Of a stretch of 64,000 bases of DNA, positions 44,747-56,597 are shown in pieces (the first letter of the stretch is position 1; the number at the start of each line of letters is the position of its first letter). Position numbers and translations under genes: made by a program. Source of the DNA: Bondarzewia mesenterica. Its lineage: Eukaryota > Basidiomycota > Agaricomycetes > Russulales > Bondarzewiaceae. The stretch lies in contig SGPL01000134.1 of NCBI GenBank assembly GCA_004802705.1, positions 1 to 64,000 of the forward strand. The letters run 5' to 3'. The notes below the pieces were generated by a model, which was given only the letters and a program-made list of their open reading frames with translations, made no database searches and was not told the origin of the DNA.

Positions 44747-45140
44747 AGCTCTGAAATTGTCTTCGTCGTCCTCAGCACTCCACGTCGTTGGGGCTGTAAT
44801 GGAGCAACCATTGTCATCCTCGCAACTCTCTGCGTCAGTGTGTGGCTTGCCCCGACATCACCAGCTTGTTCCGACACCAGTACGACCTTTGCTAGGGGAC
44901 ACCTCTGCTACTTACCACATCAATCTAACTTCAGACGAACTCGTTTGCGGCTGCATGTGCAACTCTATCGATTAGGGGTAATCTTGAATACTCGGAAACA
45001 TTTTTTCAGAGATTCCAGACACTTGCCTCCTGTTTTATTCTTGGGTCGGCGCATCTCAGGTTTGCATGCAGCCGCTCGATCATAGCGAGGATTGCGCTCA
45101 CTAACACCCCAACATAAACGCAATTCGTTTCAAGCAAACC

Positions 45141-48100
45141 ATGGCTTCCCTCGTAAAACCGTCTTCCTTTCTCGAGAGTCATCTACCTGCAGGATCGCCT
45201 GACATGACCGCCGGCACGTTGGGTAAGTTACCAGTGTTGAATTCAACTGCAGCTTTCACGGAAAATGCCGGCGGGTTTACAATTTTTGAGCCGCCGATAC
45301 CTTCAACCGTTCTCGTGGACATCTCACTTTTTAAACCTGCTAGGGCGACCGTCGATGTGTACGCTGTAGCCCAGTGCTTAGCAGTCGCACGGCCGTGTCT
45401 TGTCCTCGAACCGTCCCCCCTGAGATTCTTTTTTGCCATGTCTGTTTTCTGAAATTTATTCCTTAGACGATCCTTACCCGATCTTGCAGAATTACCCACC
45501 CACCGAGCCAGGTATGCACTGCGTTCCTGCTCGGATGCCCTTTTCCGCATCATTTATTTCTTCATCTCAGTGTTTTATGACCTTCAATCGCGGCTACCGT
45601 CCTCGTCAAAACACATTTCCTCATTTCATCCAGAACGTTCTAGGAACGTCGTTGCACCCAGGACAGAGTATAAAGGGGATGCTAGCCCGAGTCCCCGAGT
45701 GTTGAATAACATGGCAGACTCGCCTGTTCAACCGACCGACGCAGACAGACCAGCTCGTCCATCCCGCCATCGTTCCCATTCTCAGACAAATACCCCTGCG
45801 CGTCGACAACAGCCACCTCGTCCCCCCTTTCATGCTTCGACCCCCCATATGTACCAGCATGGTTCCTCGTCGAACGTCCATGAATCAAACGCCAGCACTT
45901 CTTCCACCACATCCTTTCCGGCACCGTCCTCTATCTATCAGCCGTCTCCCCCTTTCGGTCAGCGCGGCGGCTTCGTTGGTCCTCAATACACGATGTCCCA
46001 CCAACAGCCACCACCGATGGTGCATTCACCCCACCAGTTCGCCTTTCCCCATCATCCTGGTATGCCCGGTCCAGACACCAGCATGCCGCACTTGACATAT
46101 TCTTCGGCCTCGATGATGCCCGTGATGCAAACACCCATGTTTCCTTTCAATTCGGAACCTAGCTCGTCACAGCATCCTTTCACGACAGGTACCGGACAGA
46201 CGCTATCTGTTTTCACCCATCCTCAGGTCAATCCCTCGTCCCCTCCACATTCGCCTCTATCCCCTGTGCAGGGTTCGTCTAGCCAAGCAGGACGGCACAC
46301 TGTCTCCTACACGGGACAGCCTACGTTCTCGCCGATGAGATATTCGACGCCTCCACAGTATGCATACGCGCCTCCACCTTCGTTTCCACCCAATCCCTCC
46401 ATGTTTCAGTCTCAGTTTGGCCCTTCTCACTATCCGCAGTCGTATGGTCTCCCCAGCGACCAAGAGGGCCAGGGAACGTGGTGGTACTTACCTCCAGGCG
46501 CGACCACGTCATCCGGTTCGTATGAAGGTCCGCAAAGTCATTTCCAAACTATGTATGGAATGAGTTACCCTTCCGTTGCTCGCCGAGAGGGTGAAGGCTA
46601 CAACAATTCCGGACCATCAAATCCACCCTCAGGCGGGCCGCCATCATCTCAGCAACAGGTTTCGAGCCGCTTTGGTGATCTATATGCCGGCGTTGCTACC
46701 TTCAAAGATCCTCCCCTATCACAATCACCATCGAGATCACCATCGAGTACTCATCCGCCATCCACCGTTCCTCCTACTGCGTCTTCCGAGCATGCTTCTG
46801 CCGCCACGGAACCCGAGCCACGGCATGTCCCTCGACGACCGTACCATCCCAACCCTCCTACTCAACGATCGGAATGGGTCATGTGGGCAGGAAATGTACC
46901 GTCGGACGCAACTCACGACGAGCTGTGGCGTTTTTTCAACCAGCCAGCGTCCTCGAATTTAAGCGAAACCAGCTTGTCGGGAACCGTTTCAGACGACGTT
47001 TCAGGCGGTGTGTCTTCCATTTTCCTCATCTCGCGTTCGAACTGTGCATTTGTCAATTTCGCGACGGAGCAACACCTTGAGGCTGCAACTGCGCGATTCA
47101 ATGGCCAGACTATTCGTCCCAATGACCCGCGCTGCCCTCGCTTCGTTTGCCGAATTCGGAGGCGCATCGACGACCTTCGCGCGGGAGTTGGTGGGCAGCG
47201 TGGAATTGGGATGCATACAAAGTGGATAAAGGAACGGAAGGAACAGACGCGGCAGGAGCAGCGGAGTTCGGACTTGGATGATCCTACGTCGCCGGAGCTT
47301 CTAAACTTTCCGCCTTCGGTCAGCTCACCTGAGGATTTTTCTGGGCGGCTGCAAGACCTCTCGCTTTTGGACGACGAGGGTGTTCAGAGTCTGCGGAAAA
47401 AGACATCTCATTCCAATAGTTCGGGGTCATTCGCCAGCACGAATTCGAGTTTGCTAACTCGATATTTCCCTGAACGCTACTTTATTTTGAAATCGCTCAC
47501 TCAGGTACATGTTTCGAAAAAAAAATTTCATCCATCAACCCTATTGACGATATCATTGGCTCCTCAGTTCGACTTGGATCTCAGCGTCGAAAAGGGTCTT
47601 TGGGCAACGCAAAGGCACAACGAGGGAATTCTCGATCAAGCGTACCGGACGAGCAAGGATGTCTACTTGATATTCGGCGTGAACAAGAGTGGAGAGTTCT
47701 ACGGCTATGCAAGGTAAGTCGTTTCATGACACTCCCATGTTTTAAACTCATTCACTGCGAACTCAGAATGGCCGGTCCGATATCCCGAGGTGAACAACGC
47801 GTTCCATGGGCCACCCCTTCCGCTCCCTCATCTTCGCCACCGGCGCAGTCTCCGTCCGGTAATCCACAACCTTCATTGTCGTATTCACGGAGTCCGCAAG
47901 CTGAGATTCACAACATCATCCCAGCTGACGAGCACCGATTTTCAGACGAGTCTCCCTTACCGGTGTCGGGTGCGCAGGAAAGATCCGGTCTCATTCATAG
48001 CCCGAGCACAGCTGCCCTTCCGCAGCAGGCTCTGGCAGGGCAAGTTGTCTCTGCTCCTGCGGATCTCAGGGAGGCTCAACGCAGGTTGGGTAGTCGACTG

Positions 48101-48607
48101 CCTCTGCCACGCTTCAGTCTCGACGCTCGGAGGGGCGTAGCGCCGCAGGACGAATTCGAGTTGGATGCTTCTGCCCCTATCAGAGCCCTGAAACACACGC
48201 CCGATGCCTCGCCCGACATCACTAGCAGCCCCTCTTCTTCACGAAAAGAGCAGTCGGAACCGTTGCTGCAAACAGTGACCGAAGACGAAGAACGGCGGGA
48301 TCCTGTTGATCCTCCAAAGGAAGAAGATTACGGGGAGGTATGGGGCGAGCCTTTCAAGGTCGAGTGGATTCAAACCGAACGACTCCCGTTCTACCGCACA
48401 CGGAACCTACGTAACCCCTGGAACCATGGGCGCGAAGTGAAGGTTTCTCGAGATGGAACGGAGCTTGAGCCTGGAGTTGGGAAGGATCTCCTGGAGGAAT
48501 GGGCTCGGCCTCCACCCTCATCACCGACGATGCCCGCCATAATGCCGACACGATCTGGACCTCAGCGTCGAACACCTCGACCTCCTCCCCACAACCGCCC
48601 CCCATAG
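45141..48607 (+). CDS. RRM + YTH domain RNA-binding protein (m6A reader-like)
   Basis: Two short upstream exons (ATG 45141: MASLVKPSSFLESHLPAGSP, then DDPYPILQNYPPTEP) splice in frame into the long exon at about 45566 (VFYDLQSRLPSSSKHISSFH). A 400-residue Pro/Ser-rich disordered region follows. The RRM spans WVMWAGNVPSDATHDELWRF to SSIFLISRSNCAFVNF and ATARFNGQTIRPND. The YTH domain begins RYFPERYFILKSLTQ and, after an intron (about 47506-47568), FDLDLSVEKGLWATQRHNEG, VYLIFGVNKSGEFYGYAR. After another intron it gives MAGPISRGEQRVPWATP, then about 180 residues of insertion before GEPFKVEWIQTERLPFYRTR and NLRNPWNHGREVKVSRDGTE. The Trp in KGLWAT, and probably PWAT, line the methyl-adenosine cage. 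This layout fits the YTHDC1/Mmi1-type group. Stop at 48605-48607. Confidence 0.9.
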
Positions 48608-50464
48608 CATTCACGGTCCGTCTCTGGTGGGTGACCTCCAACAGATCCAGGCACAAGAAGCGTTCGACGTACGCCGACTAAACGCCCGGCACACGCTCCT
48701 GTCCTGCACTAAAAAAACACCTCGCCCGAGGACATCACACACGTATACATTACTCGCATTCATACACATATATATGCATCATCTCATACACGCAATCTCT
48801 TTTCAACCCATCGGCACTCACCATTTCGTCCGTCACTCCATACATACCAACGTTTGTTTGCTACGACCGACAACGACCTTCTTGTCATTCACGAAACAAG
48901 ATACGTCCGCTCTTTATCCGCATCACTAGTCTTTTACTTGGTTTTTTCCTTCTTTCTTATTATGGGGCTCATCGTGATGTTTTTGTTTTTGTCCATGGTG
49001 TCGCATCGTCTGTCCGTCGCGCTTTGACTGTTCGTCACATCCATAATGTTCGCCATCTATTTTTCAAGCTGGACACGCGTCCCGCTGCTCTACTCACCAT
49101 ATCGACATCAGTATGCATCTTCTGTAGCAATAGGCAAGGGGATCCGCGGGTTGGAATTCCTCCGTATTACCGTATACATGACGCAGGTAGTGCGCTGGAT
49201 CTGCATAATATTATACAATGGCGCCGAGACTTGCTTGGCCGCTTTCGGACGGTGACGGTAAGTAATTTTGCGATTTTTGGTTGTCAGGCACCAGCGCCTG
49301 TTGGCGCGCGTGTCACGATGACGAGGAGGTGGGGTCATCGGTGTGTGCGACGTGCGGACGTGCCAGAAGGACGTTGGTGCGTGCTGTGGTGTCGGTATCG
49401 ATCGGGGTCCGAAATTCAACGTTTCAAATTTTCAACGGTTGATGCAGTGGGGCGCATGACGCGCCACTCGGAGGGGGATCACGGTAACGTCAACTTCGCG
49501 CGGGAACGGTGGCGCTTGGTGGCGCGTGTACATGATCAGAACATACCACGTCGTCATGGTGGATGCAAGAACGTATATACACGCCCAACGGTTGGCGGTA
49601 GAATTTGGAATCGTATTTTCGGAGCCTGCCAAACTCACACCCCGCGCGTCGGTGCAGGCCCCTAGTGGGGCGCCAGACGGCGCCGTGGAGCCAAGAGCCG
49701 GCGACTATTTCCTCTCAGGCTACGGCTAAGAAAGATCTCTGATCTATTAGTCTGGAGCTGGTAGGAAGGACTTCTCATAGGAACGACGGTTCAGCTGAGT
49801 CTCGACGGAAAAAATGGCCCATCATTTTATGACGACGCGTATTACTAGCGGCTCACTGAGAGTCCGCGACTCCAGCTGACCTCGTCCAGACAATATTCGC
49901 CTACATTTTGTGGTGAGACATTGCAGCTCATCTGGTATTGAGTTCGCAAGTATACGTACTTCGAATAGGCTACCGAAATTAATATGCCTCGGCCATGCCA
50001 TTCAATGTCAATTTCGACGACTGGAATGGAAGGCGTTCAACGCCCGACGTCGTTTCTTTATTTAATTTACTTGTACTTTTTTGGCAAGATCGGTTTCAGG
50101 TAGCGACGCTGGATTCCAAACAGTCAACACGTTCGGATCTTTGGCGATCACACACTGAGTCTTCCACAGACAGGTTGTAGACACCTGCGTGCCTCCGTAT
50201 ATCTGAGACCACATATGCAGGCGTGTTTTCTCAGTCTCATAAACATAAGCAACTGTTTCAGGACTATTGTCAGCAACAAGACAAGGAAAGTCAAAGAGTG
50301 CAAACAACAAGCAAGTACATACAAAGCCTAGGCAAAGGGGAAAAGAGCGGTTCGATGTACGTCGACAGAAGCGCTGGGAATAAGAACGGTTCGTTCATGG
50401 TCATCGTACATGTACAACGATATAACGACAGAAGGGGCACCGTGCATGAAAATGTGGGAATAGT
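48608..50464. other. YTH 3' region and intergenic
   Basis: No supported gene in about 1.9 kb. The 213-codon ORF at 49024-49665 is Arg/Trp-rich with unlikely composition. The start of this interval is probably the YTH 3' UTR. Confidence 0.35.
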
Positions 50465-51019
50465 TTAACAGCACATCTCGCAAGGGCAGCCTACACAGAG
50501 ATTTGACATGAAAAAAGAAGGAAAGCGCGCGGAGGTGGTTGAAGAACGTACAGATGATGTCACCGACACAATCGCAGCAACCCTAGATACGGGATCAATA
50601 TTTTGGCGAACGTGAGAACTAAAAGTCTGACCTCGCAACACTCTTTTGAAAAGCGCACCAGTCAGCAAAGGAAAAGCAACAGCAGAGTGAGAAACGCACC
50701 AAAGCAAAGGAAGCACCCAACAACGCCCAAGAAGCAGTCCTTTATGCGGCGGAATTGAACCAACCTCCTCGTGCTCTAGAAGGTTCTGGTACTGACCTTG
50801 GCGGCCCCACCACCGCGAATGCGGTGCGCCTTGTGCTGATGTTCCTCGTGTATTTGCTGCTGAGACTTGGCGGGTGCCGCAGAGCTCATAGTGCCTTTGC
50901 GAACGCTCCCCTCAACATCTCGAACGTGGAGATAAAGAGCAGTGGATTCGAAACTCACTCATCTGCATGGCAGCCTGAGGCTGGGAAGCGGTAACGTGAG
51001 CGGGCTTAGGTGCCTCCAT
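50465..51019 (-). CDS. CYSTM-type small cysteine-rich membrane protein
   Basis: ATG 51019 begins MEAPKPAHVTASQPQAAMQM. The second exon gives MSSAAPAKSQQQIHEEHQHK and AHRIRGGGAAK, the third DCFLGVVGCFLCF. An 11-nt microexon (50632-50642) adds ECCE, the next exon gives GCCDCVGDIIC and the last CPCEMCC, stop TAA 50465-50467. Total about 88 residues. The microexon is required: without it the phase of the neighbouring exons does not match, with it the Cys pattern is perfect. A Gln/His-rich soluble head plus a Cys-rich C-terminal membrane module is the CYSTM (cysteine-rich transmembrane module) layout, linked to stress tolerance and metal handling at membranes. Function here is inferred. Confidence 0.75.
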
Positions 51020-51104
51020 TGTACGACAAGAGAATCTGTAGGTATATGGTGTGGGATGGAGGGCGTTGTGGTAAACGGAGAGCTGCGGAAAGAAGGATAG
51101 CTGG

Positions 51105-51116
51105 TTTATATAGGGG
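51105..51116 (-). promoter_or_regulatory. TATA box with abutting STRE-like site of CYSTM gene
   Basis: Minus-strand reading CCCCTATATAAA: TATATAAA (51105-51112) lies about 86 bp upstream of the ATG, with CCCCT (51112-51116) immediately before it. Confidence 0.45.
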
Positions 51117-51792
51117 ATTAGTTGCTGTTAACGGTTATTTACATCATGTATTCCTCCATGCAGGCCCGCGCGCTCCGTCGGTTCTATTTATAGACCCACA
51201 TACACTCTGTGGAGCTGTGCGACCAATGCGACCCCATCCTTCCGTGCGCTGTTGTCGTGGATGCCGCGTCCAGCGAGGTCCAGCGTCGCCCCCGTTGGTT
51301 GTTTTCATCGTCACAACGTTTGCTTGTTGGGGAATCGTAATTTTTTGGAAGAGGGCACACACGTTTGATGACATGACGAACGGGGGTGTGTCGTTCGGCG
51401 CGAAATCAATGCCGCATGTAAATGAATAAATTGAACATGCCAGCATATCGTGATGAGAACGTTGGTGAGAGGGAAGTCAATCGTTGTTATCGTCGACGAG
51501 GTTAGGGGAGAAACGGGAATATACGAGCTCAGCGCTCCGATTAGAATGCGGATAGCCATTATAAGTCAATGAGAGTTGCGACATCGAATGGGCGGCTGAC
51601 GAATGGAGCAAATTACCGTATTGCGATCTATTGCGATTCTGTCTGCCATTCATCAGAGGCACCCTCATTGGACTGACCGTCCGCTGCCGTAGCACTGACT
51701 CAGCCGAGTCACCGCCCTTTTCTTAGGGCCCTCCGGAATCTTTCTTACCAACACCTTCCCTTCATACATAAACCCGAGCTGACCCATTTGAT

Positions 51793-54700
51793 ATGGCGTT
51801 CGTAGCCCCCCGCTCTTCCGGACTTTGGGAGGATTCCTCCAGGATGACTTATTTTCAGGCCGACGATGACGACGAGGAGCTCGACCTCGAGCAGAATGAT
51901 GACTTTGACGATGGTCGAACGGCCTTGGACAAGACGATAGATCGTATTGGAATGGGTGCGCGCCTTGTCTTTTTCTTAGTTTTGCAGACTCGTAATGATC
52001 GGTCTTGTGGGTGTCCGTGGATGCACAGGCAGTTACCAATGGACCCTGCTTTCGCTTTGCGGGTTTGGTGAGTCTGTCATGCGTCGTTCCGTCAATTCCG
52101 ATCTAGAACAGTGGGGCTGGTGATGCTTGTAGGTTGGATGGCCGATAATGTGAGTGCAATTTGCGTGTTTAATGATTTTCTTGACATGGCCATGTTAGAT
52201 GTGGATACAAGCAGTTGCGATAATTCTTCCTCGTGTACAGCAACATTATTCAGGTATGCTGGAGAGCAAATTATGCCGATCCCCTTGGCCGTAAAGCTCA
52301 GGCTCCCTCTCATTTGACGCTCTCGTTACCAGTGCCCGATAGCTATATTGGCACGTTATCATCTTCAATGTTCGCAGGCATGATGTTCGGGGCAGTGGGC
52401 TGGGGAACATGTACGTGCTTGTATCTTCTCAAAGTCAAAGTTCGATTCACGACGGTCATCGCATCGGACAGGCTCCGATCTAATGGGCCGTAGTACGGCT
52501 TTCAACGCCACATTATTCTTCACGGCCGTTTTTGGCCTGGCTGCATCTTTCGCCAACACGTTTGGCCTGCTATGTGTATCACTATTCTTTCTAGGGAGTT
52601 CCGTAGGGGTGCGCACATCCTTTTCCTCAAATTCGAGTGCATATTTCCAACCAAAATACAGGGTTCCATGCCGACAGATGGCACACTCCTATTAGAACAC
52701 ATGCCTCGCGGCAAGGAGTATCTTGTCACCGCGCTCTCTATCTTTTTCTCTTTTGGCGCCGTCGTCTCCGCTCTGGTCGCCCTCCTACTCATACCTAAGC
52801 ACTCATGTCCTCCAGCACCCGCCCCATGCGACATGGGTGCTGAGAACATGGGCTGGAAGTACACTATCATGGCTTTAGGACTGATTGTACGTCTTCTCGA
52901 TCTCGCGCACAGCTAGACACGCTGTTGCACTTGCTGTCGTCTCCGGCTGTCGAGCACTTTTTTTTTTTATATTACTTGCAGCCTCCTTCCTTCCTCGTTC
53001 TCGTATCGCCTCTCACCATGATCCCTATTAGACGCTAACAATGTTCCTCGCCCGAATGGTTTTCTTCCGACTACACGAGTCACCGAGGTATCTGGTGCAC
53101 GCCGGTCGGCACCAAGAAGCACTCGAGTCGTTGCAGCTTATTTCCCGATTCAACGGGGACGACCTTGACATCGGGTTACATGATGTCGACGACAGCCTGC
53201 GCAAACCTTCGAGTGAGAGCAGGCCTTTTCTGCCCTCCCCTACCAGCGATATCGGACGACAAGGCGAGCGTCAACAACCTCTCGAGACGGATGTTGAAAC
53301 CTTAGGGGAACGCGGGACACCGCTATTCGCTGCGGACGTGGAGGCGCCGGAAATGTCATCTTCACAGCATTTGGTCGACCGCGCGAATCATTCCCCACTC
53401 ACGACCGCTACGAAAAGGACGCCATCGCCTTCCACCCCACCCGAAAACTTGCGCATCACTGTTCCCGCTTACTCCGCAACTACCGACTCACCCACAAACC
53501 TCGGATCCTACGCCTATCGCACACCGATTGAAACCGCCCATGTTTCTGCACCCAACGTCACAACAGACCGACCATCATCATATAGCAACCACAACGCAGC
53601 AAGCCCATTCAAGGAGAGCCCCACTGCGATTGACGCCGAACCCCTGCCGCATGCGCGGCCGCGGAGAGGCTCGAGCAGAAGGAGCAGGGCCTCGCGGGCG
53701 TCGACCGTGTCCTCAATGTCCATGTACGATGGCAAGGGCACCTGGCTGTGGTGGAAGCTCCCAAGGGGGATTCGCAGACCGCTCGGAGCGTGGTTAGACC
53801 GATTTGCGATGGTGCTGGCGCCCGAGTGGTTAAGGACGACATTGTTGGTGTGGGGCGCGTGGTTTGGGATGTCGCTGGGTGCGCACAATTTTTTCATATG
53901 CTTTATAATGGTGGTACTGATATTTCTCTTTCTTTTTTGCGCATATTATCTTTGGTGGGCACAGCATACACGATGTTCAATGTGTACTTGCCGAAGCTCC
54001 TTGAAGCACGTGGTGCAGTGGGTGGAAAGCAAAAATCATTGGAAGGGACACTTTGGGATGTCGTCATCTTCACTGTTGGCGGGTGTCCCGGGGCTGTTGT
54101 AAGTTTTCTCTCCCATGGCGGTTCCTCTTGCTCTAGGGATTTGCCGTACTGACAGTTCGACTCTTTGCAGCTCGGCGCATATCTAATAGAATCCCCTCTG
54201 GGGAGGCGTCTGTCCCTCGCGGGCAGCACGTTCGTGACTGCTTTCTTTTGTATCGTATTCGTGATGGTGGATGGGCAGTTCGCGGTGACTGCCAGTACTA
54301 TTGGTATCAGTCTGAGTGCAACGGTGCGCTCATATTATTCATCCTCTTCTTCTCGCAAATTGATAATGCTCATTGACTTCGCTGCAGGCGATGTGGGCTG
54401 TGTTATATGGGTGCGTGCCGTACCATGTCACCTAGCTGCCTTCTCAATGCATCGTGCTGACATGTTTTGCTGCGCGGTAGGTGGACGCCGGAGATTTTCG
54501 GCACCAAGGGTGAGAACCAATCTTTCGTTCCCCGTCGGATCACAAGTTTCTGATTCCGCTTCTGACAGTTCGGGGAACAGCATGTGGCACCGCCTCTGCG
54601 CTCTCTCGGATGTACGTCTTCCTTGCCATCTTCCCTTCCTTTTTTCTTTGCTGTCCGGATTTTGCTCACTCTGGGGTTCGCAGAGGTGGGATGATCGCGC

Positions 54701-54849
54701 CGATTTTGGGCGGCGTGCTCTTGATGGGCGACACGTCGTTCCCGGTGTACGTGAGCGTCGGCGTGTTCGCATTGTCGGGCGTGTGTGTCTTGTTGCTTAG
54801 TGAGAACCCTGGGGATGCGAAGGCGAGGGGTGCCGTGCTTGTTCATTAG
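51793..54849 (+). CDS. MFS transporter, SV2-like, with long central loop
   Basis: ATG 51793 begins MAFVAPRSSGLWEDSSRMTY, then an acidic N-terminus (DDDDEELDLEQNDD) and LDKTIDRIGMG. Exons give SYQWTLLSLCGFGW-like MADN, MWIQAVAIILPRVQQHYS, VPDSYIGTLSSSMFAGMMFG AVGWGTGSDLMGRSTAF (the SV2/sugar-porter type D-x-x-GR turn), FFTAVFGLAASFANTFGLLC, HMPRGKEYLVTALSIFF and FFRLHESPRYLVHAGR. A roughly 220-residue Ser/Pro-rich loop (53180-53740) separates the two six-helix halves. The second half has SLGYTMFNVYLPKLLEARG, LGAYLIESPLGRRLSLAG, AVLYGWTPEIFGTKVRGTAC and IAPILGGVLLMG, ending GDAKARGAVLVH. The family moves small metabolites, possibly organic acids, sugars or phosphate; substrate unknown. Complete, with short introns; several exon edges are approximate. 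Confidence 0.88.
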
Positions 54850-56597
54850 GCATCTCTGTTGGTTGGGGGGTGAGCATGGCGGATGGTTGTGTAGACAGGA
54901 CTGGGTGGTTGATTTTGTATGATCTGCTGTGCGTGATATGCATGTGTTGTTCACCCGAGGCTCAGTGGAGCTCCAAATTCAAACTGATCGACGAAAGTTC
55001 TGGTCTCTCAGTGACCAGTGTGCCTTCGTATCATGAAGAAGTGGATTCGATGGTTCTTATGCTCAGTTGCTTTGATTGTTACGAGCTGATTTCGCTCGTG
55101 TTCCCAACCACTATCTGTAAGCGGGCAATTCGCATTCAGTTGCGCAAAGTGTCCAGATTAACAAATCCATTTAACAAATCTCTCGATTTTTCGACACAGG
55201 ACGGCCTAAGCTTCGACTTGGCACAATGACTCGGGAGCTACATCTTCCCTGATCACCGGTTGACCTCTGGACAGGTCGCAACTGCACATCGGCGATCGCG
55301 GTCAAAACAAGATGTAAGCACAGACTGTGTATAGACGCATGATGGTTGGCGAGAAAGAGAACACCGTGATTGGATAGGAGCGGCAAGTAATTGACAAACA
55401 CATGCACTTTGTGAAACCTGTAGTTTCTGATAAATCAGCGGTTTGAATGGGCCAGAACAAGGGAAACGATCAGAGATCCTCAACGATGGTCAAGATATCA
55501 ATTACAAAAATACTCAACGCAGCGTATGATGGGCAAGAAGAAACTAGGGCTACCAACAGAAGGGTGAGCGCAGAGAAAGAAGCTATCAAAGGAAGATGGC
55601 GATGACGGATAAAACAACTGACTTGACAAAGGAGTTGCACTCGTGGCAAACACAAGCCGCGCGTGTTGATATAGATCCATGAAACGCTCGAAGAAACCGG
55701 TCATTTCATTCTCCAACGATCTCGTCGACGCGCGCGTCTCAGCGCAAGAAGACTTCAGAAGCCATAGACCCAGATGGATACCCACATTGCTTTGGGATTG
55801 CCAAAAATACCGAGATCATCATGGGCACAATAAATCAGGGTGCTGATGAGTCCAGATCCGTTCCTAATGTCCATACAAACCTGATGACAGGAAATGCCGG
55901 GATACTACTCGAAAGGAGGAGTATCCAAATCAGCAGACAAATAAACAATGCCCACGCATCAACCGGATATGCGTGCGCTGATAGATTCACGATTGCGGTG
56001 GTCTGATCCAGATTGTGTGGACGAATTGAATCGGGCATGTTTTGATGAGGTCGAAGTGGCGACTGCTTATGTGGGAACCATCTCAGCATAACGCGACAGG
56101 CTATAGGCGATCAACAAGTTTGCGGAGAAATATACCATGTTGTACCATGCTAATGTGATTGGATTTTCATCGCTAGATCCTTCAGGTCAGTTCCTAATGA
56201 GTTTAGCACGGAGAAGAAGTCACGAAAAGTTGGAACACGACCAAATTCTGGATGAGTGAACCTGAGTGTCAGACACGAATATCCTGAGTATCTACAATCT
56301 GCCACTGGGAGACCGACCTGAGTGAACCTAGCATATACAAATGTGTATGATGAGTTTTTCCACTTCCTAAGCACTCACTCTCAAAATGCCACTGCCATCT
56401 GTCAAAACGATATCATGGATGGACTTTGCGACGAATATTAAGAGAAATCGGAACTTGAACGCAGTGAAGGCGCGGAGACGCGGAGTGACTGACTTTTTGC
56501 TAAGTATGTGACTCGGATAAGCGTGACATTATCCACGTGCTTCCAAAAACTTGCATACCTCTCTACTTCTCCCCACCAAAAGTAATTGTAAAAAGAT
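54850..56597. other. Intergenic; possible decayed membrane protein gene
   Basis: No confident gene. Minus-strand pieces at 55470-56089 contain hydrophobic runs (WALFICLLIWILLLSSSIPA and LIASFSALTLLLVALVSSCP) but no start or consistent splicing was found. Confidence 0.25.

Noticed and set aside
49024..49665. 213-codon plus-strand ORF downstream of the YTH gene
   Set aside because: Composition rich in Arg, Trp and Cys, no domain, and overlapping ORFs on the other strand; probably chance in 3' flank DNA.
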